A stretch of DNA of 64,000 nt from Deltaproteobacteria bacterium GWB2_55_19 (GCA_001797465.1 MGPQ01000010.1:248001-312000); one strand, 5' to 3'; shown: positions 1-8,489, counted from the stretch's first letter. The notes: generated from the sequence alone by a model not told the origin. Numbers and translations are program-made.

Positions 1-1
1 G

Positions 2-1297
2 CCGCTCGCTGACATTATTGATGCGTTCATAGCCGGCGAGGGCGAGGGCTCGCTCCCTTCGTTCATCGAAAGGTTCAGGGCCCTGAAGGACGGGCCTGCG
101 GTGGCGTTACTTTCCGGCCTCGACGAACTCCCCTGGACTTATATTCCGTCGTTTTATGAGTATTCATACGACGGCCCCGCCATAAAAGATGTAAAGAGGA
201 AGGCAGGGGCAAAGGAGAAGGTCACAGGCAAAAAGGCCTTCGACCTCGGCAACTTCCCGATACCGCAGTCGTTCATTACAACGCCTGATTCCGAGTTCCG
301 GGACACATATCTGATAGAGGTCGAGCGCGGGTGCGGGAGGGGTTGCAGGTTCTGTGCCGCCGGTTTTCTATATTTGCCGCCGCGCTGGAGAAAGACCGAG
401 GATGTTAAAGAGGCGCTCTCGGAAGGCCTCAAGCGCGCTGGAAAGGCAGGGCTCATAGGGACCGCCGTCTCCGAGCACCCCGATATAAATGAGATCATAG
501 GTTTCGGCGTGGAAAAGGAAGGGGGCGTGACGCTCTCGTCCCTGAGGCTCGACATGATAGACGCGGACCTCCTCGCCCTCCTTAAGAAGAGCGGCTATAA
601 GACGATAACGCTCGCCCCGGAGGCCGCTACCGAAAGGATGCGCTCTGTCATTAACAAGGGGATAACTGACGACGAGATAATGGACGCCGTCGCGCTCATA
701 AGGGAGGCGGGGTTTTTAAAGCTCAAGCTCTACTATCTCGTGGGCCTGCCCACTGAGACCGACGAGGACGCGGAGGCCATAGTCGCGCTTACGAAGAGGA
801 TAAAAGCAATGATGGCGAGGGGGCAGATATCTCTAAGCATAAACCCCTTTATCCCCAAGCCCTTCACGCCGTTCCAGTGGATGGAGTTCGAGGACCCCTC
901 TGTAATCGACAGGAGGCTTAAGTCGATCTCAAAGGGGTTGCATAGGGAAAATGGGGTGAGCGTGAATACGATGTCCGCAAAAGAGGCGCTTATACAGGCG
1001 TATGTATCGCGCTCGGACAGGCGCGCGGGGAGCCTCATCGTCGAGGCCTCTCTTACAGGCTGGGCGCGGGTAATGAAGGCGCATGAGGCCTTTATCATGG
1101 AGTCCGTCAGCATGGAGCGTCCAAAGGACGCGATACTCCCGTGGGACATTATCGACCACGGCGTCAGAAAGAGTTATCTATGGAAGGAGTACGGCAAGGC
1201 GCTCGAAGCCCGTACGACGCCGCCATGCGAGGTCGGCGAATGTTTCAGGTGCGGGGTCTGTCTGCCGGAATATTTTGAAAAAGAAGGCTCCCTCTAA
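2..1297 (+). CDS. B12-binding/radical SAM protein (TIGR03960-like), 5' truncated by window edge
   Basis: The reading frame is open to the first base, so the real start lies outside the window. The GTG at 101 is only the first in-frame start-like codon. The radical-SAM cluster motif is visible as GCGRGCRFCAAGF (C-x3-C-x2-C), followed by a TIM-barrel-like region containing LAPEAATERM and YYLVGLPTETDEDAE. The C-terminus carries an extra cysteine cluster, PPCEVGECFRCGVC, shared with the next gene. It is a paralogue of the radical SAM half of the gene at 1606. The family presumably binds SAM and one or more Fe-S clusters in the cytoplasm; its substrate is not known to me. The TAA stop lies inside a dispersed repeat. 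Confidence 0.85.
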   Translation, partial: PLADIIDAFIAGEGEGSLPSFIERFRALKDGPAVALLSGLDELPWTYIPSFYEYSYDGPAIKDVKRKAGAKEKVTGKKAFDLGNFPIPQSFITTPDSEFRDTYLIEVERGCGRGCRFCAAGFLYLPPRWRKTEDVKEALSEGLKRAGKAGLIGTAVSEHPDINEIIGFGVEKEGGVTLSSLRLDMIDADLLALLKKSGYKTITLAPEAATERMRSVINKGITDDEIMDAVALIREAGFLKLKLYYLVGLPTETDEDAEAIVALTKRIKAMMARGQISLSINPFIPKPFTPFQWMEFEDPSVIDRRLKSISKGLHRENGVSVNTMSAKEALIQAYVSRSDRRAGSLIVEASLTGWARVMKAHEAFIMESVSMERPKDAILPWDIIDHGVRKSYLWKEYGKALEARTTPPCEVGECFRCGVCLPEYFEKEGSL

Positions 1298-1507
1298 AAA
1301 TTGTTATTTTTCCCGACTGCTAGGCGCAGGGCCAAAGTTGGTAGGGAGTCTCTGGTCAGACCAGTTCACCAGCCGTTCGATACGGATTTGCCCGTCCGGC
1401 TAGGACTGTGTCAGGCCTGAAATAAAAATGCTCACATATTGCCCATATATGCTGCGCTTTTTATTTCCGTCCTTCCTTGACCTTGGAAAAAATTCCTAAT
1501 TTTTAGA
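1293..1507 (+). repeat. Stop-codon-associated hairpin repeat, copy A (full length)
   Basis: This is a 215-bp element with perfect terminal inverted repeats TCTAAAAATT / AATTTTTAGA. The inverted symmetry runs on into flanking DNA (GCTCCC at 1287-1292 and GGGAGC at 1508-1513), giving 16 matched bases at each end. The left end supplies the TAA stop of the upstream radical SAM gene. Interior blocks (GCTAGGCGCAGGGCC near 1320 and GGATTTGCCCGTCCGGC near 1384) recur in the copies at 28209 and 40788. The right half recurs in the inverted copy at 52714. Confidence 0.85.
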
Positions 1508-1583
1508 GGGAGCTAATAATAAAACGACAGGCGGAGTTTTCGAATCCTGCATTCGTTAACCTCCCCTCCCATAAGAGAGTGGA

Positions 1584-1589
1584 CTATAA
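1584..1589 (+). promoter_or_regulatory. Candidate -10 box upstream of the radical SAM fusion gene
   Basis: TATAAT lies 17 bases before the ATG at 1606. No good -35 hexamer is visible. Its position inside the longer GTG-started reading frame argues that translation starts at 1606, not at 1579. Confidence 0.4.
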
Positions 1590-1605
1590 TATTAAAAGGA
1601 AACCG

Positions 1606-4140
1606 ATGCAGGGCAATATAAAAGATTTTCTCCCGCTCGTAAGAAAGCCTTCGAGGTACATAGGCGGGGAGGTCAACTCGATAAAAAAAGACCTCTCGAA
1701 GGTGCGGCTCACCTTCGCCCTCGCCTTCCCGGACGCCTACGAGGTCGGGATGAGCCATCTGGGCCTTCAGATACTCTACCAGATTTTGAACGCGCGCGAG
1801 GATATCGCCTGCGAGCGCGTCTACGCGCCGTGGATAGATATGGAAGGGCTCCTCAGGGACAAGGGCATGAGGCTCTCCACCCTCGAGTCCTCGATACCGC
1901 TATCCGACCTCGACATACTCGGATTTTCTCTCCAGTACGAGCTCTCTTACACGAACATCCTCCAGATGATGGACTTGGGCGGCGTCCCGTTCTTCTCAAA
2001 GGACAGGAAAGAAGGGGACCCGTTCGTCGTTGGAGGCGGCCCATCGGCCTTTAACCCCGAGCCTGTCTCGGAGTTCTTCGATTTTCTGCTCCTCGGAGAC
2101 GGAGAAGAAGCGGTCCTTGAAATCGCCGACGCGGTCATCGAAGGCAAGGAAAAGGGTTGGAAGAGGCGGGAGGTGCTCGAAAGACTCGCCTCGATACCAG
2201 GCGTCTATGTGCCCGCGTTCTTCGAGCCGCTATATAATGAAGACGGGACGATAAGGGAAGTAAGGCCGTTGAGACCCGGCTACGACAAGGTGACGAAGAG
2301 GACGGTGCCTGACATAAACGCGCTCCCGCTTCCGTCCCGTCCCGTCGTCCCGTACATGGAGACGATACACGACAGGGTAAGTGTCGAGATCGCGCGCGGG
2401 TGCACGCGCGGGTGCAGGTTCTGCCAGGCGGGTTCGATATACAGGCCGGTAAGGGAGAGGACCCCGGCGAATATCTTAAAGATAGTCGAAACGGCGCTAA
2501 AGAACACCGGCTATGACGAGGTCTCCCTGCTTTCCCTCAGCACCGGCGACTATACCCTTATAGAGGAGCTTATAACCGGGCTCATGTCCCGCGTTGAGCG
2601 CGACCGCGTGGCCGTTTCTCTACCGTCGCTACGCGTCGGCACGCTTTCCCTGAGGCTCGCCAACGAGATAAAGAAGGTGAGAAAAACAGGCTTCACGCTC
2701 GCGCCTGAGGCGGGGAGCGAGCGCCTCCGCCAGCTCATAAACAAGGGCATAAAGGAAGAAGACCTCCACGCCGCGGCGCACGACGTCTTTTCCCTCGGAT
2801 GGAAGCTGATGAAGCTCTACTTCATGATAGGTCTGCCGACCGAGACGGACGAAGATATCCTTGAGATCGCACGGATCGCCGAGTGCGTCCGCGCCATAGG
2901 CAAAAGGGCCTCGGGCAAATCCCCGCAGATAAACGTAAGCGTCGCCTCCTTTATCCCCAAGCCCTACACGCCCTTCCAGTGGGAGCCGCAGATAACGCTG
3001 GAAGAGTGCGCGAGAAAGCAGGGGTTGTTGCGCTCTAAGCTCGGGTCCCTGAACCTCGGTTTCAAGTGGCACGACCCGAAGATGTCGATACTCGAAGGGG
3101 TATTCGCGCGGGGCGACAGGCGTCTGGCAAAGGCGATACTGAACGCCTACAAAAAGGGTTGCCGTTTCGACGGCTGGTCCGAGAGGTTTTCATTCGACGC
3201 CTGGAAGGCCGCCTTTATAGAGGAGGGCGTCGATATCGGTTTTTATACTTCGAGGCAGAGGCCCTTAGACGAGGTATTCCCCTGGGACCACCTGAACCCC
3301 GGGGTGACGAAGGGGTTCCTTTTAAAGGAGATGAAGGCCGCGCTTGACCTTGCGCGCACCCCGGACTGCAAGGTCGACAGGTGTTCGAACTGCGGGGTCT
3401 GCGACCATAAGGTAATAAAGAACGTGACTATCGACGACGACGGCACCCTTGAGAAAGTCAGGCCGGTCTCTGTTGCGGAGCCAGAGACGCTCCGCCTGAG
3501 GTTCAGGTTCTCGAAGACCGGGGAACTCCGGTACTTAAGCCACCTTGAGCTTGTAAACACGCTTGTCCGGGCTATAAAGAGGGCGGGCCTGCTCTTTAAG
3601 TACTCGCAGGGTTTCCATCCTCTGCCGAAGGTCTCCTTCTCATCGACCCTCCCTGTCGGGATAGAGTCGCTGGACGAGTATATGGATGTAGAGCTTTTAA
3701 AAAGCGGGTCCGTCGGAGCCGAGGAGGCGGCAGAGCGTCTTAACGCAGTCCTCCCGGACGGGCTTAAAGTATTGGGCGTGGAGGCCTTTTCCTTGAAAGT
3801 TTCCCTCCCCTCTGCTATATTGACAGAGTATTTCATAGATTTGAAGGATTGCCCCCTGGGCTTGAATATAGATTCTGAACGGATTGAAGGGATTGTAAGG
3901 GACTTCCTCAGCAAGGACTCTCTAAAGATACGCGTCGACAAGGGGGAGGAGAAGGCGGCGAAGGAGATAGACATAAGGACTGCGGTCGAAGCGCTCTCGT
4001 TTCATGGTGAGTCCACTTTGAAGCTCGTCCTTAAAAAGGCCGAGGGCGCAACCGCCCGGCCCCACGACATCCTTGCAACCCTCTTCGGCATACCCCGGCA
4101 GGACGCGTCCCTCATCCCCGTCGTCAAGACCAGGGCGTAG
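1606..4140 (+). CDS. TIGR03960 radical SAM protein fused to TIGR03936/DUF2344 domain
   Basis: This is a cytoplasmic protein of about 844 residues. The N-terminal B12-binding-like region opens with LPLVRKPSRYIGGE, typical of the family. The radical SAM motif is ARGCTRGCRFCQAG near residue 265. A cysteine cluster PDCKVDRCSNCGVC follows near residue 590. The last roughly 230 residues (from LRLRFRFSKTGELRYLSHLE) are the DUF2344 domain. I chose ATG 1606 because it follows AAAGGAAA and a TATAAT box; a GTG at 1579 is the alternative. In many anaerobes this fusion sits next to RNase G, as it does here, which hints at a role in RNA or ribosome modification. The function is not established. Confidence 0.9.
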   Translation: MQGNIKDFLPLVRKPSRYIGGEVNSIKKDLSKVRLTFALAFPDAYEVGMSHLGLQILYQILNAREDIACERVYAPWIDMEGLLRDKGMRLSTLESSIPLSDLDILGFSLQYELSYTNILQMMDLGGVPFFSKDRKEGDPFVVGGGPSAFNPEPVSEFFDFLLLGDGEEAVLEIADAVIEGKEKGWKRREVLERLASIPGVYVPAFFEPLYNEDGTIREVRPLRPGYDKVTKRTVPDINALPLPSRPVVPYMETIHDRVSVEIARGCTRGCRFCQAGSIYRPVRERTPANILKIVETALKNTGYDEVSLLSLSTGDYTLIEELITGLMSRVERDRVAVSLPSLRVGTLSLRLANEIKKVRKTGFTLAPEAGSERLRQLINKGIKEEDLHAAAHDVFSLGWKLMKLYFMIGLPTETDEDILEIARIAECVRAIGKRASGKSPQINVSVASFIPKPYTPFQWEPQITLEECARKQGLLRSKLGSLNLGFKWHDPKMSILEGVFARGDRRLAKAILNAYKKGCRFDGWSERFSFDAWKAAFIEEGVDIGFYTSRQRPLDEVFPWDHLNPGVTKGFLLKEMKAALDLARTPDCKVDRCSNCGVCDHKVIKNVTIDDDGTLEKVRPVSVAEPETLRLRFRFSKTGELRYLSHLELVNTLVRAIKRAGLLFKYSQGFHPLPKVSFSSTLPVGIESLDEYMDVELLKSGSVGAEEAAERLNAVLPDGLKVLGVEAFSLKVSLPSAILTEYFIDLKDCPLGLNIDSERIEGIVRDFLSKDSLKIRVDKGEEKAAKEIDIRTAVEALSFHGESTLKLVLKKAEGATARPHDILATLFGIPRQDASLIPVVKTRA

Positions 4141-4141
4141 T

Positions 4142-5668
4142 TTGAGCGCGTCCGTGCATAAAAAATCCGACCAGGAACCGCCTTTGAAGAGCAATAAAAC
4201 CGAGATCATCATCGACGCTAACCCTTTCGAGAGGAGGATCGCCCTCGTAGAGCAGGGGCGGCTCGTCGAGTTCTACGTCGAAAGGAACAAGGACCGGGGC
4301 ATAACCGGGAACATCTACAAGGGCAAGGTCGTAAGGGTGTTGCCGGGCATGCAGTCGGCCTTTGTGGAGATCGGCCTGCAGAGGACCTCCTTCCTCCATG
4401 TATCCGACATAAAGGGCCCGTTCGACGAGCTCGACGAAGACGAAGAGGAAAAAGAGAAGGAACGCGACAGAAAGCTTTCGAAGATACAGGACGTCATTAA
4501 GGAAGGCCAGGAGGTCATGGTCCAGGCCGCCAAGGAGCCTATCGGCACCAAGGGCGCGCGCGTGACCTCGTACATATCTCTCCCCGGCCGCTACCTCGTC
4601 TTCATGCCCACCTACGACAAGGTCGCTATTTCGAGAAGGATATCGAGCGACAAGGAAAGAAGGCGTCTCCGCGACATCGTCTCCGCAGTCCGGAAGGACG
4701 GCTACGGCTACATCATAAGGACCGTCTGCGACGGCATGGGCAAGGATGAGATACAGGCGGACATGTACTTCCTGGAAAAGCTCTGGGACTCGATAGTAAA
4801 GAGAAAGGCCGTGACAAAGACCCCGGCGCTCATATATGAGGAGCTCGACCTCACCTTGCGCACCATCAGGGACTCCTTCACCTCAGACATAGAGAGGCTC
4901 GTCATAGCGTCGCGCGAAGAGTTCGACCGCGCCTCCAGATTTATCGAGGAGTTCATGCCCCACCTGAGCGGCAGGGTCGAGCTCTACGAGGGCGCGGAGG
5001 ACATCTTCGACGCCCACGGCATAGAGATAGAGCTCGCCGACGCCATCGAACGGAAGGTCTGGCTCCGCTCCGGCGGCCACATAGTCCTCGACCAGATGGA
5101 GGCCCTGACCGCCATAGACGTGAACACCGGCAAGTACGTCGGGAAAAAGTCCTCGGACGATACGATACTGAAAACCAACCTCGAGGCCGTAAAGGAGGTC
5201 GTCTACCAGCTCCGGCTCCGCAACATCGGCGGCATAATCGTCATAGACTTTATCGACATGGCCAAGGCCGCGGACCGGGAAAAGGTCTACAACGCCCTTA
5301 AGGAAGCGCTCAAGGAGGACAAGGCAAGGACGAACATCCTTAAGATCTCCGAGCTCGGCATAGTCGAGATGACGAGAAAAAGGACGCGTGAGTCGCTCGC
5401 GCAGTCTCTCTGCGAGCCCTGCCCCTACTGCGACGGCAACGGGATAGTGAAGGCCCGCGACACTATAATAATGGACATATACAGGGAGCTATTAAAGGAG
5501 CTCCCTTCGAGGAAGAAGAAGGTGCTCCTCTACGTCTCCCCGTCGGTCGGAGAGGAGCTCCTCTCCGCTCAGGCCCAGGTCATCGAGGAGCTTGAGAGGA
5601 GGACCGGGAAAACGGTCGTCATAAAGCCGGTCGAGAGGTTTCACCAGGAGAGGTACGAGATCGCCTGA
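4142..5668 (+). CDS. rng: Ribonuclease G/E
   Basis: Endoribonuclease of the RNase E/G family, about 508 residues, acting in the cytoplasm in rRNA maturation and mRNA decay. An N-terminal S1-type domain (GNIYKGKVVRVLPGMQSAFV) is followed by the catalytic half with TAIDVNTGKYVG, which holds the metal-binding Asp residues, and the zinc-link-like CEPCPYCDGNG. There is no C-terminal scaffold, so it is RNase G-like rather than full RNase E. The start is uncertain: TTG 4142, GTG 4154 and TTG 4184 are all in frame, and only 4184 has a weak GGA upstream. It begins right after the stop of the radical SAM fusion and is probably co-transcribed with it. Confidence 0.92.
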   Translation: MSASVHKKSDQEPPLKSNKTEIIIDANPFERRIALVEQGRLVEFYVERNKDRGITGNIYKGKVVRVLPGMQSAFVEIGLQRTSFLHVSDIKGPFDELDEDEEEKEKERDRKLSKIQDVIKEGQEVMVQAAKEPIGTKGARVTSYISLPGRYLVFMPTYDKVAISRRISSDKERRRLRDIVSAVRKDGYGYIIRTVCDGMGKDEIQADMYFLEKLWDSIVKRKAVTKTPALIYEELDLTLRTIRDSFTSDIERLVIASREEFDRASRFIEEFMPHLSGRVELYEGAEDIFDAHGIEIELADAIERKVWLRSGGHIVLDQMEALTAIDVNTGKYVGKKSSDDTILKTNLEAVKEVVYQLRLRNIGGIIVIDFIDMAKAADREKVYNALKEALKEDKARTNILKISELGIVEMTRKRTRESLAQSLCEPCPYCDGNGIVKARDTIIMDIYRELLKELPSRKKKVLLYVSPSVGEELLSAQAQVIEELERRTGKTVVIKPVERFHQERYEIA

Positions 5669-5715
5669 ACGTGCTTTTCCCCATGTTTTTCAACGGGTTT
5701 TCGCGTCGAAATGGC

Positions 5716-5745
5716 TTGACAACAGGCTCCCCCCTAAATTATCAT
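5716..5745 (+). promoter_or_regulatory. Sigma-70-like promoter before the diheme cytochrome
   Basis: TTGACA at 5716-5721 is followed 18 bases later by TATCAT at 5740-5745 (or TTATCA at 17). It lies 31 bases before the ATG at 5777 and probably starts the cytochrome operon. Confidence 0.5.
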
Positions 5746-5776
5746 ATCCCTGTTTTTCTTTCCTGAAGGTGCGTCC

Positions 5777-6445
5777 ATGAGGGTATCCAAAGTAATCGCG
5801 TCGCTCGCGCTCTCCGCGTTTTTTCTCTCCGCCTCCTCCATCCCGGTCCTTGCCGGTCCAGGAGATGGCAGAAAGGCCTTTGAGGCCAAAAAGTGCGGCC
5901 AGTGCCACCAGTCCGAAGGGCCTGCGAGGGAAAAGACGATAAAAGACCAGCTCGCCAAAAAAGGGCCTGAGCTCTGGTACGCCGGGTCGAAGTTCAAAAA
6001 GGAATTTCTGGAAAGGTGGCTCTCTGACCCGAGACCCATAAGGCCCCTCGAATACAATTCCCTTACGAAAAAAAACCCGGCCAACCACCCGAAGCTCGCC
6101 GTTGCCGAGGCCGTCGACATGGCCGCGTATCTAATGACCCTTAAGTCGGTTGATGTGCTGGACGGCGCCGTAGTGCCCCGCGACAACCCCAAGGGCAGGG
6201 CGATATTCATAAAGAAGCAGTCCTGCTACGGTTGCCACGAGGTGACTGTCCGCGGCAACAAGGCCGGAGGCCTATCGGGCCCGGCGCTCACAGGGGCTTC
6301 AAAGAGGCTTAACCCCGACTGGATATACGCGTACATGACAAAACCGAAGATATTCAAGCCCGTCAAGGACATGCCTGACTACACGGGTTATATAAGCGAC
6401 GCGGAGATGAAGGACCTCTCCGCCTATGTAGGGGGCCTTGATTGA
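5777..6445 (+). CDS. Periplasmic diheme cytochrome c
   Basis: 222 residues. A Sec signal peptide (basic start, hydrophobic core, VLAG cleavage region near residue 26) exports it to the periplasm. Two c-type haem sites are visible: CGQCH at residues 40-44 and CYGCH at 150-154. DMPDYTG near the C-terminus contains a candidate axial Met. Two tandem cytochrome c modules are therefore present, and an electron-transfer role is expected. A second, monohaem cytochrome follows 11 bases later. The partner enzyme cannot be told from this locus; the haem-copper-like gene at 33391 is one option. Confidence 0.88.
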   Translation: MRVSKVIASLALSAFFLSASSIPVLAGPGDGRKAFEAKKCGQCHQSEGPAREKTIKDQLAKKGPELWYAGSKFKKEFLERWLSDPRPIRPLEYNSLTKKNPANHPKLAVAEAVDMAAYLMTLKSVDVLDGAVVPRDNPKGRAIFIKKQSCYGCHEVTVRGNKAGGLSGPALTGASKRLNPDWIYAYMTKPKIFKPVKDMPDYTGYISDAEMKDLSAYVGGLD

Positions 6446-6456
6446 CGAGGGATATC

Positions 6457-6900
6457 ATGGGTAAGAAAGCCCTGTTGGCCGTTGTTGCTGTGTTGACGTT
6501 CTTTGCCGGGGCTGGAACGACAAGCGCTTTAGCCGCCACAGCCGAGGAGAACTACAGGTTCTACTGCGCGCAGTGCCACGGGCTTGAGGGCAGGGGCGAC
6601 GGCCCTAACGCGACCGAGAACCAGCCGGTTTCCCCGCGCGACCACACGAGCGCTAAAGAGATGGAGAAGCTAACAGACGAGGACATCATAAACTCGATTA
6701 CCGACGGCGGGACGGCTACGAGCAAGTCGAGCCTCATGCCGCCCTTCGGGAAGACGCTCTCCAGGTCCGAGATATCCGAACTCAAGGGGCTTCTCCGCAA
6801 GCTCTGCAAATGCAAGGGAAAGTGGCTTGGCCGGCAGGGCGTCCTTTTAAAGAAGCGGTCTGATGGAAAGTATCTTCGGCAAAGCGGGCTTGATACTTAG
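6457..6900 (+). CDS. Periplasmic monohaem cytochrome c
   Basis: 147 residues from ATG 6457, preceded by GAGG at a good distance; a TTG at 6442 is in frame but lacks a site. It has a signal peptide of about 27 residues, then CAQCH at residues 37-41. The sixth ligand is probably Met94 in SSLMPPFG. The tail after about residue 115 is basic with a CKCK pair, which is unusual for a small cytochrome c. Its last 38 bases overlap the next gene, so translation of the two is probably coupled. Confidence 0.85.
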   Translation: MGKKALLAVVAVLTFFAGAGTTSALAATAEENYRFYCAQCHGLEGRGDGPNATENQPVSPRDHTSAKEMEKLTDEDIINSITDGGTATSKSSLMPPFGKTLSRSEISELKGLLRKLCKCKGKWLGRQGVLLKKRSDGKYLRQSGLDT

Positions 6901-7072
6901 CGTCCTGGGCGCGCTCCTGGTGCTCGAAGGCATCCCTTACTTCGGCTTCCCAAAGGCGGTAAAGAGGTGGGCGCTGGTCCTTCAGGAGATCGACGAGAGG
7001 ACGCTCCGCATAATGGGCCTGGTCATAATGGCGGTGGGGATAGCACTCCTATTCGCGGTACGCTCCATCTAA
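6863..7072 (+). CDS. Small inner-membrane protein, DUF2065 (YjeT-like)
   Basis: 69 residues with two predicted membrane helices (about residues 7-25 and 47-66) separated by a short basic stretch. The motif LEGIPYFGFPKAVKRW is typical of DUF2065. Its function is unknown. It overlaps the upstream cytochrome by 38 bases, and its TAA stop is part of a dispersed repeat (copy B). Confidence 0.75.
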   Translation: MESIFGKAGLILSVLGALLVLEGIPYFGFPKAVKRWALVLQEIDERTLRIMGLVIMAVGIALLFAVRSI

Positions 7073-7137
7073 AAATTGTTATTTTTCCTGCGCTCTGCTA
7101 TACGCAGGGCGAGGGGTTTTTATCCATAATTTTTATC
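7068..7137 (+). repeat. Stop-codon-associated hairpin repeat, copy B (short or degenerate)
   Basis: It begins TCTAAAAATTGTTATTTTTC exactly like copy A and again overlaps a TAA stop (7070-7072). About 45 bases resemble the left end of copy A, then it ends near ATAATTTTTATC. Most of the interior is missing. Confidence 0.65.
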
Positions 7138-7162
7138 GTTATTAATCTATCATCCGGACCCC

Positions 7163-8254
7163 ATGAAAAACCGCCGCTGGCTCCTGATACTGTTCATAGT
7201 CGTCTGCATCTCCGGGTGTCTACGGATTATCCCGGGCGAGGCGAGGGGGGGCGATAAGATCCGCATCCTCGTCCTTAACGGCCCGACTACGCTTTCGATC
7301 AAGTCGTCGGACAGGGGGTCGTTTACGGTAAAGAGGGAGGGGCCGGATATGATAAAGCTGAACGGCCGCCTTAAGGAACTGCCGGTCAAGGTCTACCCTA
7401 AGGGAGAGTTCATCTATGTTGATGACAGGCCTTACAGGGGCTCCATAGAGATAGCCGAAGGCAGGGCCGGGCTCATGGTAATAAACGAGCTCAACCTCGA
7501 ATCCTACGTCACAGGCATTATCAACAACGAGATATCGTCAAAGTGGCCGGCTGACGTCATAAAGACGCAGGCGGTCGTGGCCAGGACCTACGCCGTTTTC
7601 AACAGGGAGAAGCGCGCCAAAAACAAGTACCATGTCGAGGGGACCGTGATGGGGCAGGTCTACGGAGGGGCCGCCTCCGAGGACCCCGCGGCCAAGAAGG
7701 CCGTCATGGATACCGCCGGGGAGATTCTCACCTTCGGAGGAGAGACAGCGCTTACCGTCTATCATTCGAACGCGGGGGGCACGACGGAAGCGTCGAGCGA
7801 GGTCTGGGCGAACGACTACCCTTACTTACGCTCCGTAAAGAGCCCTTTTGACGAGGAGGCGCCCCAGTATTACTGGGAGCTTCCCATCCACGCAGGGGTG
7901 TTTGCCGCCTACTTGCGAAAGGCCGGGCACCAGATAGGCGCTCCGGTTGAGGTCGATATAATAGAGCGCACCCTGGCCGGGAGGGTGAAGTCGGCTGTAA
8001 TAAGGGACTCGGAAGGGGGCTTCATTAAAATTTCCGGAGAGGACTTGAGAAAGGCCGTCGGATACAGCGGCCTTAAATCCACCATCTTCGAGGTCTCGAA
8101 GTCCGGGGACCTCTTCGTATTCAAGGGCAGGGGCTCGGGACACGGCGTCGGCCTCTCTCAGTGGGGCGCAAAGGGCATGGCAGAGAGCGGGTCCTCTTAC
8201 AGGGAGATACTCAAGCACTACTATCCGGGAACAGACCTCGTGAAGGCGTATTAA
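7163..8254 (+). CDS. SpoIID/LytB domain lipoprotein
   Basis: 363 residues. A lipoprotein signal ends in VCISGC (lipid-anchored Cys near residue 19), so it is probably membrane-anchored in the periplasm. The SpoIID/LytB domain is recognised by YVTGIINNEISSKWPADVIK, KTQAVVARTYAV and GRGSGHGVGLSQWGAKGMA. Family members are peptidoglycan lytic transglycosylases acting on denuded glycans or are amidase enhancers. In non-sporulating Gram-negatives the role is likely cell-wall remodelling. The gene stands before queA, separated from it by a RAYT unit and a second repeat. Confidence 0.9.
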   Translation: MKNRRWLLILFIVVCISGCLRIIPGEARGGDKIRILVLNGPTTLSIKSSDRGSFTVKREGPDMIKLNGRLKELPVKVYPKGEFIYVDDRPYRGSIEIAEGRAGLMVINELNLESYVTGIINNEISSKWPADVIKTQAVVARTYAVFNREKRAKNKYHVEGTVMGQVYGGAASEDPAAKKAVMDTAGEILTFGGETALTVYHSNAGGTTEASSEVWANDYPYLRSVKSPFDEEAPQYYWELPIHAGVFAAYLRKAGHQIGAPVEVDIIERTLAGRVKSAVIRDSEGGFIKISGEDLRKAVGYSGLKSTIFEVSKSGDLFVFKGRGSGHGVGLSQWGAKGMAESGSSYREILKHYYPGTDLVKAY

Positions 8255-8353
8255 CAGGCTGCTCAAAAAATCCATCTGCTTTGTTGTCTTCAAAACGCGA
8301 AACTCAGGCGTACAAAAGAGTACGTCTCGCATCTGGAGCTTATTTGAAGCCTG
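8255..8353 (+). repeat. CAGGCTGCTC-type palindromic repeat, copy 1
   Basis: It starts directly after the spoIID-like stop with CAGGCTGCTCAAAAAATCC and ends near TTATTTGAAGCCTG. The reverse complement of 51574-51697 shares its two ends, CCATCTGCTT and GTCTTC, and the AGTACGTCTCGCAT/CCTCGCAT blocks. The ends are imperfect inverted repeats. Confidence 0.75.
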
Positions 8354-8360
8354 AGCGAAG

Positions 8361-8392
8361 TTAGCCGGGTAGGGTGCGCCGTGCGCACCATT
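8361..8392 (+). repeat. REP palindrome (left end of RAYT unit)
   Basis: GTAGGGTGCGCC-GTGCGCACCATT can form a short hairpin. The whole 32 bp from TTAGCCGG is repeated inverted at 9034-9065. Confidence 0.85.
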
Positions 8393-8422
8393 AAAAATAA
8401 ATTTTCATGATTATGTCTCAAA

Positions 8423-8446
8423 GTTGCGTAGTTGCGTAGTTGCGTA
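8423..8446 (+). repeat. Three tandem copies of GTTGCGTA
   Basis: An 8-bp unit is repeated three times and runs into the REP at 8444. A similar tandem 8-mer (GTCTCGTA) precedes the REP at 55621. Confidence 0.8.
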
Positions 8447-8467
8447 GGGTGCGCCAAGCGCACCATT
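8444..8467 (+). repeat. REP palindrome upstream of the RAYT gene
   Basis: GTAGGGTGCGCC-AAGCGCACCATT, in the same orientation as the REP at 8369, 23 bases before the RAYT start codon. Confidence 0.85.
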
Positions 8468-8489
8468 TAATAACAATTACGGCATCCAT

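Noticed and set aside
1537-1552. TTCGAATCC, reminiscent of a tRNA T-arm
   Set aside because: No acceptor stem, D-arm or anticodon arm fits around it.
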